From NCBI RefSeq assembly GCF_040298565.1, contig NZ_JBEPAK010000001.1, positions 77,205-141,204 on the forward strand: a stretch of 64,000 nt of DNA, in the 5' to 3' direction. The notes under the pieces are model-generated. The model saw only the letters and a list, made by a program, of their open reading frames with translations, did not search any database and had not been told where the DNA came from. The translations under genes and the position numbers were made by a program. Below are positions 17,901 to 26,287 of the stretch, one piece after another. Position 1 is the first letter of the stretch. Each line of letters starts with the position of its first letter. This DNA is from Kitasatospora sp040298565 (GTDB taxonomy: Bacteria; Actinomycetota; Actinomycetes; Streptomycetales; Streptomycetaceae).

Positions 17901-18905
17901 TCAGCGCAGCACCAGGGCGCGGCCGGACGGCGGCACCAGCTCCCCGATCACCGGCGCGCCGGGCACCTCCCCGGCGACCAGCAGTCCGCCGGAGGTCTGG
18001 GCGTCGGCCAGCAGCAGCCGGTCGGCCTCGGCCACCCGGCCGAAGTCCGTGTGCGGTGCCACCCAGTCGAGGTTGCGGCGCGTACCGCCGCTGACGAAGC
18101 CGTCGCGCACCGCTTCCCGGGCGCCCGCCAGGTACGGCACCGCCGCGGTGTCGATCACGGCGGTCACGCCCGAGGCCCGCGCCAGCTTGTACAGGTGGCC
18201 GAGCAGGCCGAACCCGGTGACGTCGGTGGCGCACCGGGCACCGGCGGCGAGCGCCGCCCGGGCCGCGTCGCGGTTCAGGGCGGCCATGGTCTCGACGGCC
18301 TCGGGGAAGTGCTCGCCGGTCGCCTTGTGACGGTTGTTCAGCACACCGGTGCCGAGCGGCTTGCTGAGCGACAGCGGCAGCCCGGCGCCGCCCGCGTCGT
18401 TGCGCAGCAGCCGGTCGGGGTCGGCGATGCCGGTGACGGCCATGCCGTACTTGGGCTCCGGATCCTCGATGCTGTGCCCGCCGGCCAGGTGGCAGTCCGC
18501 CTGCCGGGCGACCGTCAGGCCGCCCCGCATCACCTCCCGGGCCAGCTCGAAGGGCAGGGTCCCGCGCGGCCAGGCGAGCAGGTTCACGGCGACCAGCGGG
18601 GTGCCGCCCATCGCGTAGACGTCGGAGAGAGCGTTGGCGGCGGCGATCCGCCCCCAGTCGAAGGGGTCGTCGACGACCGGGGTGAAGAAGTCGGCGGTGG
18701 CGATCACCGCGGGACCGCCGTCGGGGAGGCGGACGGCGGCCGCGTCGTCCCCGTTCTCCAGGCCGACCAGCAGGTCGGCCGCCCCGGCGGCCGGGGGCGG
18801 GAGCAGCCCGGACAGCGCGGCCTCCAGCTCGCCCGGCGGGATCTTGCAGGCGCAGCCGCCGCCCCGGGCGTAGCCGGTGAGTCGGATCGGGGCTCGGGTG
18901 GTCAT
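17901..18905 (-). CDS. selD: Selenide, water dikinase (selenophosphate synthetase)
   Basis: A 334-residue SelD. It shows the N-terminal Gly-rich/Cys loop GGGCACKIPPGELE with C18 and C20, the PurM-type ATP-binding ATADFFTPVVDDPFDWGRIA, NALSDVYAMGG, and the C-terminal TDVTGFGLLGH and ADAQTSGGLLV. The enzyme makes selenophosphate for SelA. The ATG at 18905 has GAGGG 7 nt upstream; a longer frame reaching back into the tRNA-Sec gene is rejected. It is convergent with fdhA, 35 bp apart, and transcribed away from selC. Confidence 0.97.
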   Translation of the reverse strand: MTTRAPIRLTGYARGGGCACKIPPGELEAALSGLLPPPAAGAADLLVGLENGDDAAAVRLPDGGPAVIATADFFTPVVDDPFDWGRIAAANALSDVYAMGGTPLVAVNLLAWPRGTLPFELAREVMRGGLTVARQADCHLAGGHSIEDPEPKYGMAVTGIADPDRLLRNDAGGAGLPLSLSKPLGTGVLNNRHKATGEHFPEAVETMAALNRDAARAALAAGARCATDVTGFGLLGHLYKLARASGVTAVIDTAAVPYLAGAREAVRDGFVSGGTRRNLDWVAPHTDFGRVAEADRLLLADAQTSGGLLVAGEVPGAPVIGELVPPSGRALVLR

Positions 18906-19027
18906 GACGGTTCCCTCGGGTCGGTGCAGCGGGTCGGTGCGGCAGGTCGGTGCAGGCGGTCCGGGCGGGCGGGCCGGTGTGGTGCGTTGATCCGCGGCGC
19001 CCCACCCGCTTGCATGGGCGCTGACGC

Positions 19028-19123
19028 GGAGACGTGCGGGTGCCTGGTGGCCCTCCCGGTCTTCAAAACCGAGGTGTCCGAGGATCTCGGACAGGCGGGT
19101 TCGATTCCCGTCCGTCTCCGCCA
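19028..19123 (+). tRNA. selC: tRNA-Sec (anticodon UCA) with encoded CCA
   Basis: A 96-nt tRNA with acceptor GGAGACG pairing CGTCTCC and ending GCCA. The anticodon stem is CGGT/ACCG around loop CTTCAAA, with anticodon TCA at 19063-19065. The long variable arm is a perfect 8-bp stem, TGTCCGAG/CTCGGACA, around GAT. The T-loop is TTCGATT within CGGG/CCCG. The extended arm and UCA anticodon identify selenocysteine tRNA. It sits between selD and selB, both on the other strand, and overlaps the 3' end of the selB frame in antisense over 19063-19123. Confidence 0.97.
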
Positions 19124-20895
19124 CCTGCCGCAGCGGCCGTGCAGCGGCGGTGGACGGCGTCGATCCGTTCCGTCCAGCCGCGCCGGTCCAGGTGCTCCAG
19201 CAGGGGGATGACGACCCGCCGGGTGGTGTCCAGGGCGATCCTGGCCTCGCTGGTGGTGAACGGCTGGGCCAGCCGGGCCAGCGCGGCGGCCGCCCGCCGG
19301 TCGGCGTCCGGGAGCAGCACGATGCCGTCGGGGAGCCGCAGCAGCTCGCCGGAGGCGGCCGCGGCGGCGACCAGTTGCGGCGTCAGCCCGAGCGCGGTGA
19401 GCTCCGCCGCCTCGGGGGCGTGGAACGGCCGGGCGGCGAGCCGGTCCCGCACCTGCCGCACGGCGGGCGGCAGGACCGGCGCGGTGACGCTGCCGTAGAG
19501 CCGGCCGTCACGCTGGTCGAGCCGGCCGGCCAGCGCCCGGACCAGCGCGGTGACCAGGGCGCGGTCCGGCAGCTCCAGTTGGCGGCGCGCCGCCTCGACC
19601 GGCAGGCCCGGGTCGGTCGGGCGTTCGGCCGCATGGCGTTCCACGGCCTCGCACAGCCGCCGCTGGAGTCGCGACCAGTGCGCCGGGTCGCACAGCCAGT
19701 CGGCGGTGACGGGCGGTGCGGCGGGGGTGAGGCCCATCGCGGTGAACTCCTGGCGGCGGATCAGGCCGCGGCGGCGCAGCTGCGCGGCGGCGTCCGGCAC
19801 GCCCCGGTGCCCGTCGAGCTCGCGGGCCCGGTCGGCCGCCGCGCCCCGGCGGGTCAGCCGGGGCGGGCGCGGGTCGAGGACGGTGGCCGCGCCCGCGATG
19901 CGGTGCCGGCCCGGGTCGCGGAGCAGTGCCACGTCGTCGATCCGCAGCGGGAGCGGGGTGTCGAGGGCGAGTCGGGCGGTGGTGGTGCCGAGGGGGCGGA
20001 CGGTGACCGGGACGGCGGCCGTGCCGAGGTGCAGGGTGAGCCGCCGCGGCAGGTCGGCGGCGGCGTCCACGCGGAGCCGGACGTCGACGGTGTCGGTGGT
20101 GAGCCAGCGGTCCGGGGTCAGCAGGGCGCTGCCGCGCCGCAGGTCGGCGGCCCCGGGGCCGTGCACGTTGACCGCCACCCGAGCTGTGGCGCCGACGGCC
20201 GGTCGGGGTTGCTTGAGGCTCTCCAGGCCGCGGACGCGCAGCAGCCGGCTTTCACCGGGGCCGGTCACCGCGAGCAGTCGGTCGCCGACGGAGATCGTGC
20301 CCGCTGCGAGGGTGCCGGTCACCACGGTGCCGTGGCCGCGCACGGTGAACGTCCGGTCGACCCACAGCCGGACGTCACCGGTCCGGTCGGCCGGGGGCAG
20401 CCGGGCCGTCAGACGGGCCAGCGCGGCCCGCAGCTCCGGCAGCCCGGCTCCGGTCAGCGAGCTCACGGCCACCGGCTCGACCCGGCCCAGGGAGCTGCGG
20501 GCCAGTCGGGCGAGGGCCTGGTCCCGGGTCGGGGCGGGATCGGCCAGGTCGCTGCGGGTGACGGCGAGGACGCCGTGCCGGACGCGGAGGGCGTCGAGGA
20601 CGGCGAGGTGTTCCTCGGACTGGGCCTGCCAGCCCTGGTCGGCGGCGACGACGAACAGCACGGCGGGGACGGGGCCGACGCCGGCCAGCATGGTGGTCAC
20701 CAGCCGTTCGTGGCCCGGCACGTCGACGAAGGCGGTCTCGCCGGCCTCGGGCACGGTGGTCCAGACGAAGCCCAGGTCGATCGTCATGCCGCGGCGGCGC
20801 TCCTCGGCCCAGCGGTCCGGTTCCATCCCGGTGAGCGCGCGGACCAGGGCCGACTTGCCGTGGTCCACGTGGCCGGCGGTCGCGATCACGTGCAC
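19063..20895 (-). CDS. selB: Selenocysteine-specific elongation factor SelB
   Basis: A 610-residue translational GTPase. G1 is AGHVDHGKSALVRALTG, the switch region is MTIDLGFVW, G3 is DVPGHERL and G4 is TRSDLADP. Domains II/III follow, then C-terminal winged-helix repeats that bind SECIS RNA. The GTG start overlaps the end of selA by 10 nt, so the two are translationally coupled. The first in-frame stop lies inside the antisense of tRNA-Sec, so the last ~20 residues (including RESNPPVRDPRTPRF) are encoded by the complement of selC. This tail is probably dispensable. SelB delivers Sec-tRNA to the fdhA UGA. Confidence 0.94.
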   Translation of the reverse strand: MHVIATAGHVDHGKSALVRALTGMEPDRWAEERRRGMTIDLGFVWTTVPEAGETAFVDVPGHERLVTTMLAGVGPVPAVLFVVAADQGWQAQSEEHLAVLDALRVRHGVLAVTRSDLADPAPTRDQALARLARSSLGRVEPVAVSSLTGAGLPELRAALARLTARLPPADRTGDVRLWVDRTFTVRGHGTVVTGTLAAGTISVGDRLLAVTGPGESRLLRVRGLESLKQPRPAVGATARVAVNVHGPGAADLRRGSALLTPDRWLTTDTVDVRLRVDAAADLPRRLTLHLGTAAVPVTVRPLGTTTARLALDTPLPLRIDDVALLRDPGRHRIAGAATVLDPRPPRLTRRGAAADRARELDGHRGVPDAAAQLRRRGLIRRQEFTAMGLTPAAPPVTADWLCDPAHWSRLQRRLCEAVERHAAERPTDPGLPVEAARRQLELPDRALVTALVRALAGRLDQRDGRLYGSVTAPVLPPAVRQVRDRLAARPFHAPEAAELTALGLTPQLVAAAAASGELLRLPDGIVLLPDADRRAAAALARLAQPFTTSEARIALDTTRRVVIPLLEHLDRRGWTERIDAVHRRCTAAAAGGGDGRESNPPVRDPRTPRF

Positions 20896-22418
20896 GGCCG
20901 CTCCGGCGCCTGGTTCCGGGCGGCGGCCCGCGGTGGCGTTCCGGCGCGGCGACCCCGTTCCCCGGCTGCGGCGCGGACGGCCCCGGCGAGCCGGTCGTCG
21001 GCCTCCGGGGCGACGGTGCGCAGGTCGAGCAGGCAGCAGCCGTCGGCGGTCCGGCCGACCACGGGCGTCGGCCCCTGCCGCAGGAGGACAGCGAACTCCT
21101 CCGGCAGGGCGAGCGCCGAACTGGCCAGCACCACGCCGGGCGCTCCGCCGCCCCCGACCACGGCCCGGCTGCTGACCGCCCGGGCCGGGATGCCCTCCGC
21201 CGACAGCACCCCGGCCAAGCGCTGGGCGCGGGTGCGCAGTTCGCGCTCCCCGGCGTGCAGGGCGCGGCGGGTGGGCGTGTCGGGTGTGGTGAGGGTGGCC
21301 TCCAGGGCGGCCAGGGTCAGCTTGTCGACGCGCAGCGCCCGGGCCAGCGGGTGCCGGGCGAGGGCCCGGACTGCGTCGGCGCGGCCCAGGAGCAGGCCGC
21401 ACTGCGGGCCGCCGAGCAGCTTGTCCCCGCTCGCGGTGACCAGGTCGGCGCCGGCCCGCAGCCAGCTGTCGGCATCCGGTTCGTCCGGGAGCAGCGGTTC
21501 GCGCTCCAGCAGGCCGGAGCCGATGTCGGCGACGACCGGAGGGCCGAGCGCGGCGAGTTCGGCGACGCCGACCGCTCCGGTGAACCCGGTGATGCGGAAG
21601 TTCGAGGGGTGGATCTTGAGGATGAACCCGGTGTCGCTCCCGATCGCGGCGGCGTAGTCGGCGACGGTCGTCCGGTTGGTGGTGCCGACCTCGCGCAGCC
21701 GTGCGCCCGTCGAGGAGAGCAGGTCCGGCAGGCGGAAGCCGTCACCGATCTCCACCAGCTCGCCCCTGCTGACGACGATCTCCCGGCCCTGGGCGAGCGC
21801 CGTGGCCGCCAGGACGAGGGCGGCGGCGCCGTTGTTCACCACGTGTGCGGCCTGGGCGGCGGGGACGCGGGCGAGCAGGGCCCGTACGGTCGAGCGGCCC
21901 CGGGGTGCCCGTTCGCCCGAGGCGAGGTCGAACTCGACGTCGGTCGCGCCGGCCGCGGCGAGGACGGCCTGCCGGGCCGGCTCGGAGAGTGCGGCGCGCC
22001 CGAGGTTGGTGTGCAGCAGCACGCCGGTGGCGTTCAGCACGGGGCGCAGGGCGGTGGCGCTGTGCGGGAGCGACCCGAGGGCCGTCTCGGCGACCTCGGC
22101 CGGGCCGATCAGCCCCTGCCGGGCGAGCTCCTGGGCGTCCGTCACGGCGGCCTTGACGATCGGCCGGCCGAGGCGTCCGACGGCCTCGGCCAACCGGGGG
22201 TCGGCCAGGACGGCATCGGTGCGGAGCACCGCCCGGCGCGGATCGGGTCCGCGTCCTCCGCCGGCTCCTCCGGCCGCGGGTCGAGCGGCATCCGACGCCC
22301 GGTCACCGTGCGTCGATCCGTCGGGCGTCGAACCGTCGGGCGTCGAACCGTCGGGCGTCGATCCGCGGTACGTCGGTCCGCGGTGCGTCGATCCGGAGTG
22401 CGTCGAGCCGTGGTGCAT
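20886..22418 (-). CDS. selA: L-seryl-tRNA(Sec) selenium transferase
   Basis: A 510-residue PLP enzyme converting Ser-tRNA(Sec) to Sec-tRNA(Sec) with selenophosphate. Core marks are LNATGVLLHTNLGRAALS, VNNGAAALVLA, GTTNRT, ADIGSGLLE and the PLP lysine in TASGDKLLGGPQCG. Residues about 5-37 are an unusual five-residue repeat (GSTPDG variants) encoded by seven 15-nt tandem units at 22312-22416. The ATG at 22418 has only a weak ribosome site. A GTG start near the conserved PRRAVLRTD segment would drop the repeats, so the true start is uncertain. It overlaps selB by 10 nt. Confidence 0.93.
   Translation of the reverse strand: MHHGSTHSGSTHRGPTYRGSTPDGSTPDGSTPDGSTHGDRASDAARPAAGGAGGGRGPDPRRAVLRTDAVLADPRLAEAVGRLGRPIVKAAVTDAQELARQGLIGPAEVAETALGSLPHSATALRPVLNATGVLLHTNLGRAALSEPARQAVLAAAGATDVEFDLASGERAPRGRSTVRALLARVPAAQAAHVVNNGAAALVLAATALAQGREIVVSRGELVEIGDGFRLPDLLSSTGARLREVGTTNRTTVADYAAAIGSDTGFILKIHPSNFRITGFTGAVGVAELAALGPPVVADIGSGLLEREPLLPDEPDADSWLRAGADLVTASGDKLLGGPQCGLLLGRADAVRALARHPLARALRVDKLTLAALEATLTTPDTPTRRALHAGERELRTRAQRLAGVLSAEGIPARAVSSRAVVGGGGAPGVVLASSALALPEEFAVLLRQGPTPVVGRTADGCCLLDLRTVAPEADDRLAGAVRAAAGERGRRAGTPPRAAARNQAPERPCT
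22312..22416. repeat. 15-nt tandem repeat, seven units, at the selA 5' end
   Basis: Seven consecutive 15-mers of the form GTCGATCCGTCGGGC, with substitutions in some units, fill 22312-22416. Read on the selA strand they encode GSTPDG-like pentapeptides. The unit resembles the 15-mer repeat at 40073-40162 when reversed (ACGGATC-x-AC-x-CC shared). Confidence 0.85.
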
Positions 22419-22630
22419 CGATCTGTCTCGGCCTTCGGGCTGGCGGTCACGTGGGGATCAGCCTGACCGCTCGGCCCTGCGGCTTCGCCCACCGACACGC
22501 TGGGGAGCGGCGAAACGGCGTGGCCCCGCCCGCCGCGGGTGCCCGGCCGCGGGTTCCGTCCGCGACGCCCGGCGAGCACACTGGAGGCGGGGCGGGACCC
22601 TGTTGCTTCGGCCGATGCGAGGTGGCTGCG

Positions 22631-23053
22631 ATGCCGTTCCCGCCGTACACCACCAGACGGCCGGGTCTGGACCTGCTCCGATGGCTCACCGTGGCGGGGC
22701 TGGCGGTCGACGCCTACGTCCACGCCGATCTCGCCGACCGGTACGACCCGGTGGCGAACCCGATCAGCCAGGGCGACCTGTTCCGGGCCGAGGCCGGGCT
22801 GGCGGCCCTCGCGGCGCTGCTGGTCCTGATCCGCCCGCGCCTGTCGGCGCTGGCCTTCGCCTTCCTGGTCGCGGCGGGCGGCCTCGTGCTCCTGCTGCTG
22901 TACCGCTACGTCGACGTCGGGTCGATCGGGCCGCTGCCGGACATGTACGAACCGGTCTGGTTCACCGAGAAGGTGGTCGCCGCGGTGGCCCAGGGCGTCG
23001 CCGCCGTGGCCGTCGTCCCGCTCCTGCGCGCGCACCGGAGGGTCCTGGTCTGA
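22631..23053 (+). CDS. Small integral membrane protein, unknown function
   Basis: A 140-residue protein with four predicted hydrophobic helices: LLRWLTVAGLAVDAYVHADL, RAEAGLAALAALLVLI, ALAFAFLVAAGGLVLLLLYR and VVAAVAQGVAAVAVVPLL. A conserved-looking ADRYDPVANPISQGDLFR loop lies between the first two. The ATG at 22631 has GAGGTG about 7 nt upstream. It is divergent from selA across 212 bp with no clear shared element. I do not recognise the family. Confidence 0.75.
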   Translation: MPFPPYTTRRPGLDLLRWLTVAGLAVDAYVHADLADRYDPVANPISQGDLFRAEAGLAALAALLVLIRPRLSALAFAFLVAAGGLVLLLLYRYVDVGSIGPLPDMYEPVWFTEKVVAAVAQGVAAVAVVPLLRAHRRVLV

Positions 23054-23064
23054 CGTCCACGCGT

Positions 23065-23376
23065 GTGCGGGGCCGGATACGGCGGGAGCCGTGGCGGGGA
23101 GGTGGGGCGGCGAGTACGCGAGGCGGGTGCGCAACGGCACGGGCGGCCGGTGAGTGGCCGGCGCCGGCGGTGGAGGTGCTGCAGCAGGTCACGGACGAGG
23201 TCGGCGACGCGGTGGTCCGCCGCTTGCCGAGTGCGGCGGCGCCGGCCCAACGGCTGGTCTCGGACCTCCGTGCCCGGGGCTGGGCCGGGGACGACGAGCT
23301 GGCCGCACGGCCGGCCTTTCTGCAGGGCCTCGGTCCGGACCCGGCGACCGGGCCCAGCGCGGCGCGTCCGGGCTGA
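23065..23376 (+). CDS. Possible small hypothetical protein
   Basis: A frame from a GTG at 23065 gives 103 residues. Only its second half looks protein-like (PAVEVLQQVTDEVGDAVVRR, then PAQRLVSDLRARGWAGDDEL). There is no clear ribosome site and the N-terminal half is low in complexity. It ends six bases before a hairpin. It might be a remnant of a larger gene or a genuine short ORF following the membrane protein. Confidence 0.35.
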   Translation: MRGRIRREPWRGGGAASTRGGCATARAAGEWPAPAVEVLQQVTDEVGDAVVRRLPSAAAPAQRLVSDLRARGWAGDDELAARPAFLQGLGPDPATGPSAARPG

Positions 23377-23381
23377 GCGCT

Positions 23382-23428
23382 GCGGCCCGGTGCGGCTGGG
23401 TCCGTGGGACTCCACCGCACCGGGCCGC
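23382..23428. terminator. Bidirectional hairpin terminator
   Basis: Perfect 14-bp arms GCGGCCCGGTGCGG (23382-23395) and CCGCACCGGGCCGC (23415-23428) with a 19-nt loop. It lies between a rightward reading frame and the stop of the leftward phosphoesterase gene. No T-run follows, as is common in actinobacteria. Confidence 0.65.
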
Positions 23429-23452
23429 CGACGGACCCGCCGGGGGCCGGCC

Positions 23453-25267
23453 TCAGCCGACGGTCAGCCGGAACGGGCCGGCCAGCACCGAGTAGCCGTC
23501 GTTGGCCAGGTAGTACGCGTCGTAGGCGCCCGCGCCGTTCAGCTTGCCGGTGGAGAAGGTGACCGCGCCGCTCTGGTTCGGCGTGTAGGCCCAGGTCAGC
23601 GCGGAGCGCGAGCCGGGGGTGACGCCCGCCGGGTAGATGCCGACCCAGTTCTTGGGGCCGGCCTGGGCGGCGGTCGGCAGGGTGTAGCGGAGCGTGACGT
23701 TGCCGCCGTTGGCCACCGCGCCGAGGTCGCCGGTCAGCGTCGGGCCGGCGGCCCTGGAGGGGGCGAAGGCGGCGTTCAGCGGGGTGGCGTAGGTGTCGTT
23801 GCCGGTCAGCCCGGGCAGGCCGAGGGCGGACTCGATGGTGCGGCCGATGCCGTAGTGGTCGTAGTGCAGCGGGCTGCTGGTGCCGGCCGGCACGGTGCCC
23901 TGGGAGCCGACGACGACGGTGGCGAGGTGGTTGTAGCCCTCGCTCTCGCTCTCGTCCCAGGTGAGCAGGAGCAGGGAGCGCTGCTGGGTCCACGCCGGGG
24001 AGGCAAGCACGGGGGCGAGGGTCTGCCGCAGCCAGCCGTCCTGGGTCTTCAGGCTGGTGGCGTTGCCGTTGCCGGAGCCCTCGCCGTCGTAGTAGTCGTC
24101 GGCGGCGATCCAGGAGAAGTTCGGCGTGGTGGCCGCGGACTTCAGGTCGGCGGTCAGCTGCGAGGTGTCGAACAGGTGCGCCGCGCAGCGGGCCGGATTG
24201 CCGCTGATGTCGGTGTAGTTGATGAACGGGGCGTCGTCGGGCATGTAGGAGCTGTCGTAGTTCTTGTTGGTGTTGCAGGGCGTGCCCATGCCCTGTTCGT
24301 AGGCCTTCCAGGTCTTGCCGGCGTCCTCGATGGTGTCACCGAGGTTGCGCTGCGGGGAGTTGATGTTGGGCCAGTAGGTGGCGCCCTTCGTGTAGGTGTC
24401 GCCGCCGGCGATCGCGAGGTAGTTCTCGTCGCTCGGGTGGTAGACGCCGTGGGCGTCGGTGAGGGTGGCGCCCTGGGCCATCAGGCTGTGGATGTACGGC
24501 GTGTCCGCCGGGTCGTTCATGATCTGGGAGTAGTCGGTGTTCTCCATCATGACCGTGAACACGTGGTCGTAGCCCGGCACGGCGGAGGCGGGCGGGGTGA
24601 GCGGGGCGGGCGCGTTGACCGGGGTGTCGAGGGTGAGGGAGAGGTTGTCCAGGTAGCCGGTCTCGTTGGAGGTGGACAGGAACTGCACCTCGACCTGGAT
24701 CGACCTGGTGCCGGCCGGGACGGCGCCGGTGGCGCTGCGGGAGAGGAACGCGGTGCTCAGGCCGCGGTCGGTGGCGGAGACGGTCGGCAGCTTGGCGGTC
24801 GCGCCGAGCGGGTTGCCGTCGGCTCCCCGGAAGTGCAGGCTGACCGCGGCGTAGCCGCCGTACGTGGTCCAACCGCCGAGCCAGGCCGCGAGGTTGTAGT
24901 GCACTCCCCCGCCGTCGATCGCGCCCGCCGCGGAGGAGACGTCGACGGTCTGCGACATCGCGCCGTCGCCGAAGTTGCCGGGGCCGAAGAAGGCCCTGCC
25001 GGGGGTCCGGCCGTCGGAGGGCAGGCCGAAGGAGCCCACCGAGTGGCACATCTGGTTGATGCCGCCGGCCTGGACCGTCCAGCCGGGGACGGTGCTGGCG
25101 GCGCTCCAGTCGGTGGTGCAGTAACCGCCGCCCTCCGCGTCGCCGTTGACGATCAGGTTGCCGCTGGTGGCCGCCGCGGTGGCGGTGCCGGGCGCGGCGA
25201 CGGCCAGCGCGCCGAGGAGGGGCAGGGTGGCGAGCATTCCGCCGAGGGGGCTCCGACGCAGTCGCAT
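23453..25267 (-). CDS. Secreted phosphoesterase (PF04185-type, alkaline-phosphatase superfamily)
   Basis: A 604-residue exported protein. A signal peptide (RRSPLGGMLATLPLLGALAV... ending near TATAAA) is followed by a beta-rich N-terminal domain of about 200 residues with NGDAEGGGYCTTDW. The phosphoesterase domain starts at YDHVFTVMMENTDYSQIMND and includes LLLLTWDESESEG and HYDHYGIGRTIESALGLPG. A C-terminal beta domain (VTLRYTLPTA... KNWVGIYPAG) follows. The family includes phospholipase C-like and acid-phosphatase-like enzymes; the substrate here is unknown. The ATG at 25267 has GAGG upstream. Confidence 0.85.
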   Translation of the reverse strand: MRLRRSPLGGMLATLPLLGALAVAAPGTATAAATSGNLIVNGDAEGGGYCTTDWSAASTVPGWTVQAGGINQMCHSVGSFGLPSDGRTPGRAFFGPGNFGDGAMSQTVDVSSAAGAIDGGGVHYNLAAWLGGWTTYGGYAAVSLHFRGADGNPLGATAKLPTVSATDRGLSTAFLSRSATGAVPAGTRSIQVEVQFLSTSNETGYLDNLSLTLDTPVNAPAPLTPPASAVPGYDHVFTVMMENTDYSQIMNDPADTPYIHSLMAQGATLTDAHGVYHPSDENYLAIAGGDTYTKGATYWPNINSPQRNLGDTIEDAGKTWKAYEQGMGTPCNTNKNYDSSYMPDDAPFINYTDISGNPARCAAHLFDTSQLTADLKSAATTPNFSWIAADDYYDGEGSGNGNATSLKTQDGWLRQTLAPVLASPAWTQQRSLLLLTWDESESEGYNHLATVVVGSQGTVPAGTSSPLHYDHYGIGRTIESALGLPGLTGNDTYATPLNAAFAPSRAAGPTLTGDLGAVANGGNVTLRYTLPTAAQAGPKNWVGIYPAGVTPGSRSALTWAYTPNQSGAVTFSTGKLNGAGAYDAYYLANDGYSVLAGPFRLTVG

Positions 25268-25480
25268 GGGGGGTACCTCGTCCCGTTGGTGAGGGTGGGT
25301 GCCATGGCTGTCCGCCATGGGCGCGACATAGAGGTACCGGTCGGCACTGTCCGGCGGAAGAACGCCGGTCGAACTTGACCAGACAACTTCGCGCGTGCGC
25401 TACACCCCCGGCCCCACCTCGCCCTTGCCCTTGCCCCGCCCCGGCGCGACGACGAGGCGACGGGGCGGTCGGACCGCCGC

Positions 25481-26239
25481 TCAGGCGCGCAGCACCCGGA
25501 CGCCGGCGTCGGCGATCGCCCGCTCCTGCTCGGCGGAGACCCCCGAGTCCGTCACCAGGTCGTGCACCTCGGCGAGCGGGCAGATCGAGGCGAAGGTCAC
25601 CCGGCCGATCTTGGTCCGGTCGGCCAGCACGACCGACCGGGCGCTGCTGCGCAGGAAGGCCCGGTCGGTCTGGGCCTCCATCTCGTCGTGGGTGGTGCAG
25701 CCCTCCTGCACCGTCAGGCCGTCCACGCCGATGAAGGCGAGGTCGAGGTGGTAGCGCTGGAGCATGGCGTCCGCCGCCGGGCCGACCAGTTCGTAGCTGG
25801 CCGAGCGGGCGATGCCGCCGATCACGACCAGGCGGACCTCCGGACGGACGATCAGCTCGGCCGCGATGTTCACGGCGTTGGTGACCACCGTCACCTTGCC
25901 CCGCTCGGCCAGCACCCGGGCCAGTTCGGTGGCGGTGGTGCCGCCGGTGAGGCCCACCACCGCACCGTCCGGTACCAGTTCGGCGGCCACCCGGGCGATC
26001 CGGCGCTTCTCCTCCTGCTGCTTCTCGCTGCGGTGCCGCAAGGGGAGTTCGAGGTTGACGGCCCCGGTCACCGCGCCGCCGCGGGTGCGGTGCAGCAGTC
26101 CCTGGTCGTGCAGCTCCTGGAGGTCGCGCCGCACCGTCGCGCCCGACACCCCCAGCAGATCGGCGAGCGCGTGCACGTCGGCGCTGCCCACTTCCGCGAT
26201 GTGGGACAGGATCCGGGCGGCGCGATCAGCTTTGAGCAT
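25481..26239 (-). CDS. DeoR-family sugar-operon repressor
   Basis: A 252-residue DeoR protein. The N-terminal HTH is RAARILSHIAEVGSADVHAL, then GVSGATVRRDLQELHDQGLL, continuing HRTRGGAV. The C-terminal sugar-phosphate sensor domain has GLTGGTTATELARVL, VVTNAVNIA, LAFIGVDGLT and LADRTKIG. DeoR proteins usually bind phosphorylated sugars. It is the last gene of an apparent operon with an aldolase and a SIS isomerase and probably represses it and the divergent glycosidase/ABC genes. Confidence 0.93.
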   Translation of the reverse strand: MLKADRAARILSHIAEVGSADVHALADLLGVSGATVRRDLQELHDQGLLHRTRGGAVTGAVNLELPLRHRSEKQQEEKRRIARVAAELVPDGAVVGLTGGTTATELARVLAERGKVTVVTNAVNIAAELIVRPEVRLVVIGGIARSASYELVGPAADAMLQRYHLDLAFIGVDGLTVQEGCTTHDEMEAQTDRAFLRSSARSVVLADRTKIGRVTFASICPLAEVHDLVTDSGVSAEQERAIADAGVRVLRA

Positions 26240-26287
26240 GGTCGGATTGTATCTCCGGCCACAGCTGCTCGGACTTGCCATGTTCAG

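Noticed and set aside
13252..19005. Leftward open frame of 1917 codons across the fdh genes
   Set aside because: It is antisense to clear fdh subunits, with Arg/Pro/Gly-rich composition and no domains; an artefact of high GC. Only its selD-strand neighbour in another frame is real.
18906..19124. N-terminal extension of selD reaching through the tRNA gene
   Set aside because: The extension is antisense tRNA-Sec sequence; the ATG at 18905 has a ribosome site and matches family length.
22312..22416. Possible CRISPR array
   Set aside because: Units are contiguous 15-mers with no unique spacers and no cas genes nearby. The same holds for the other tandem repeats.
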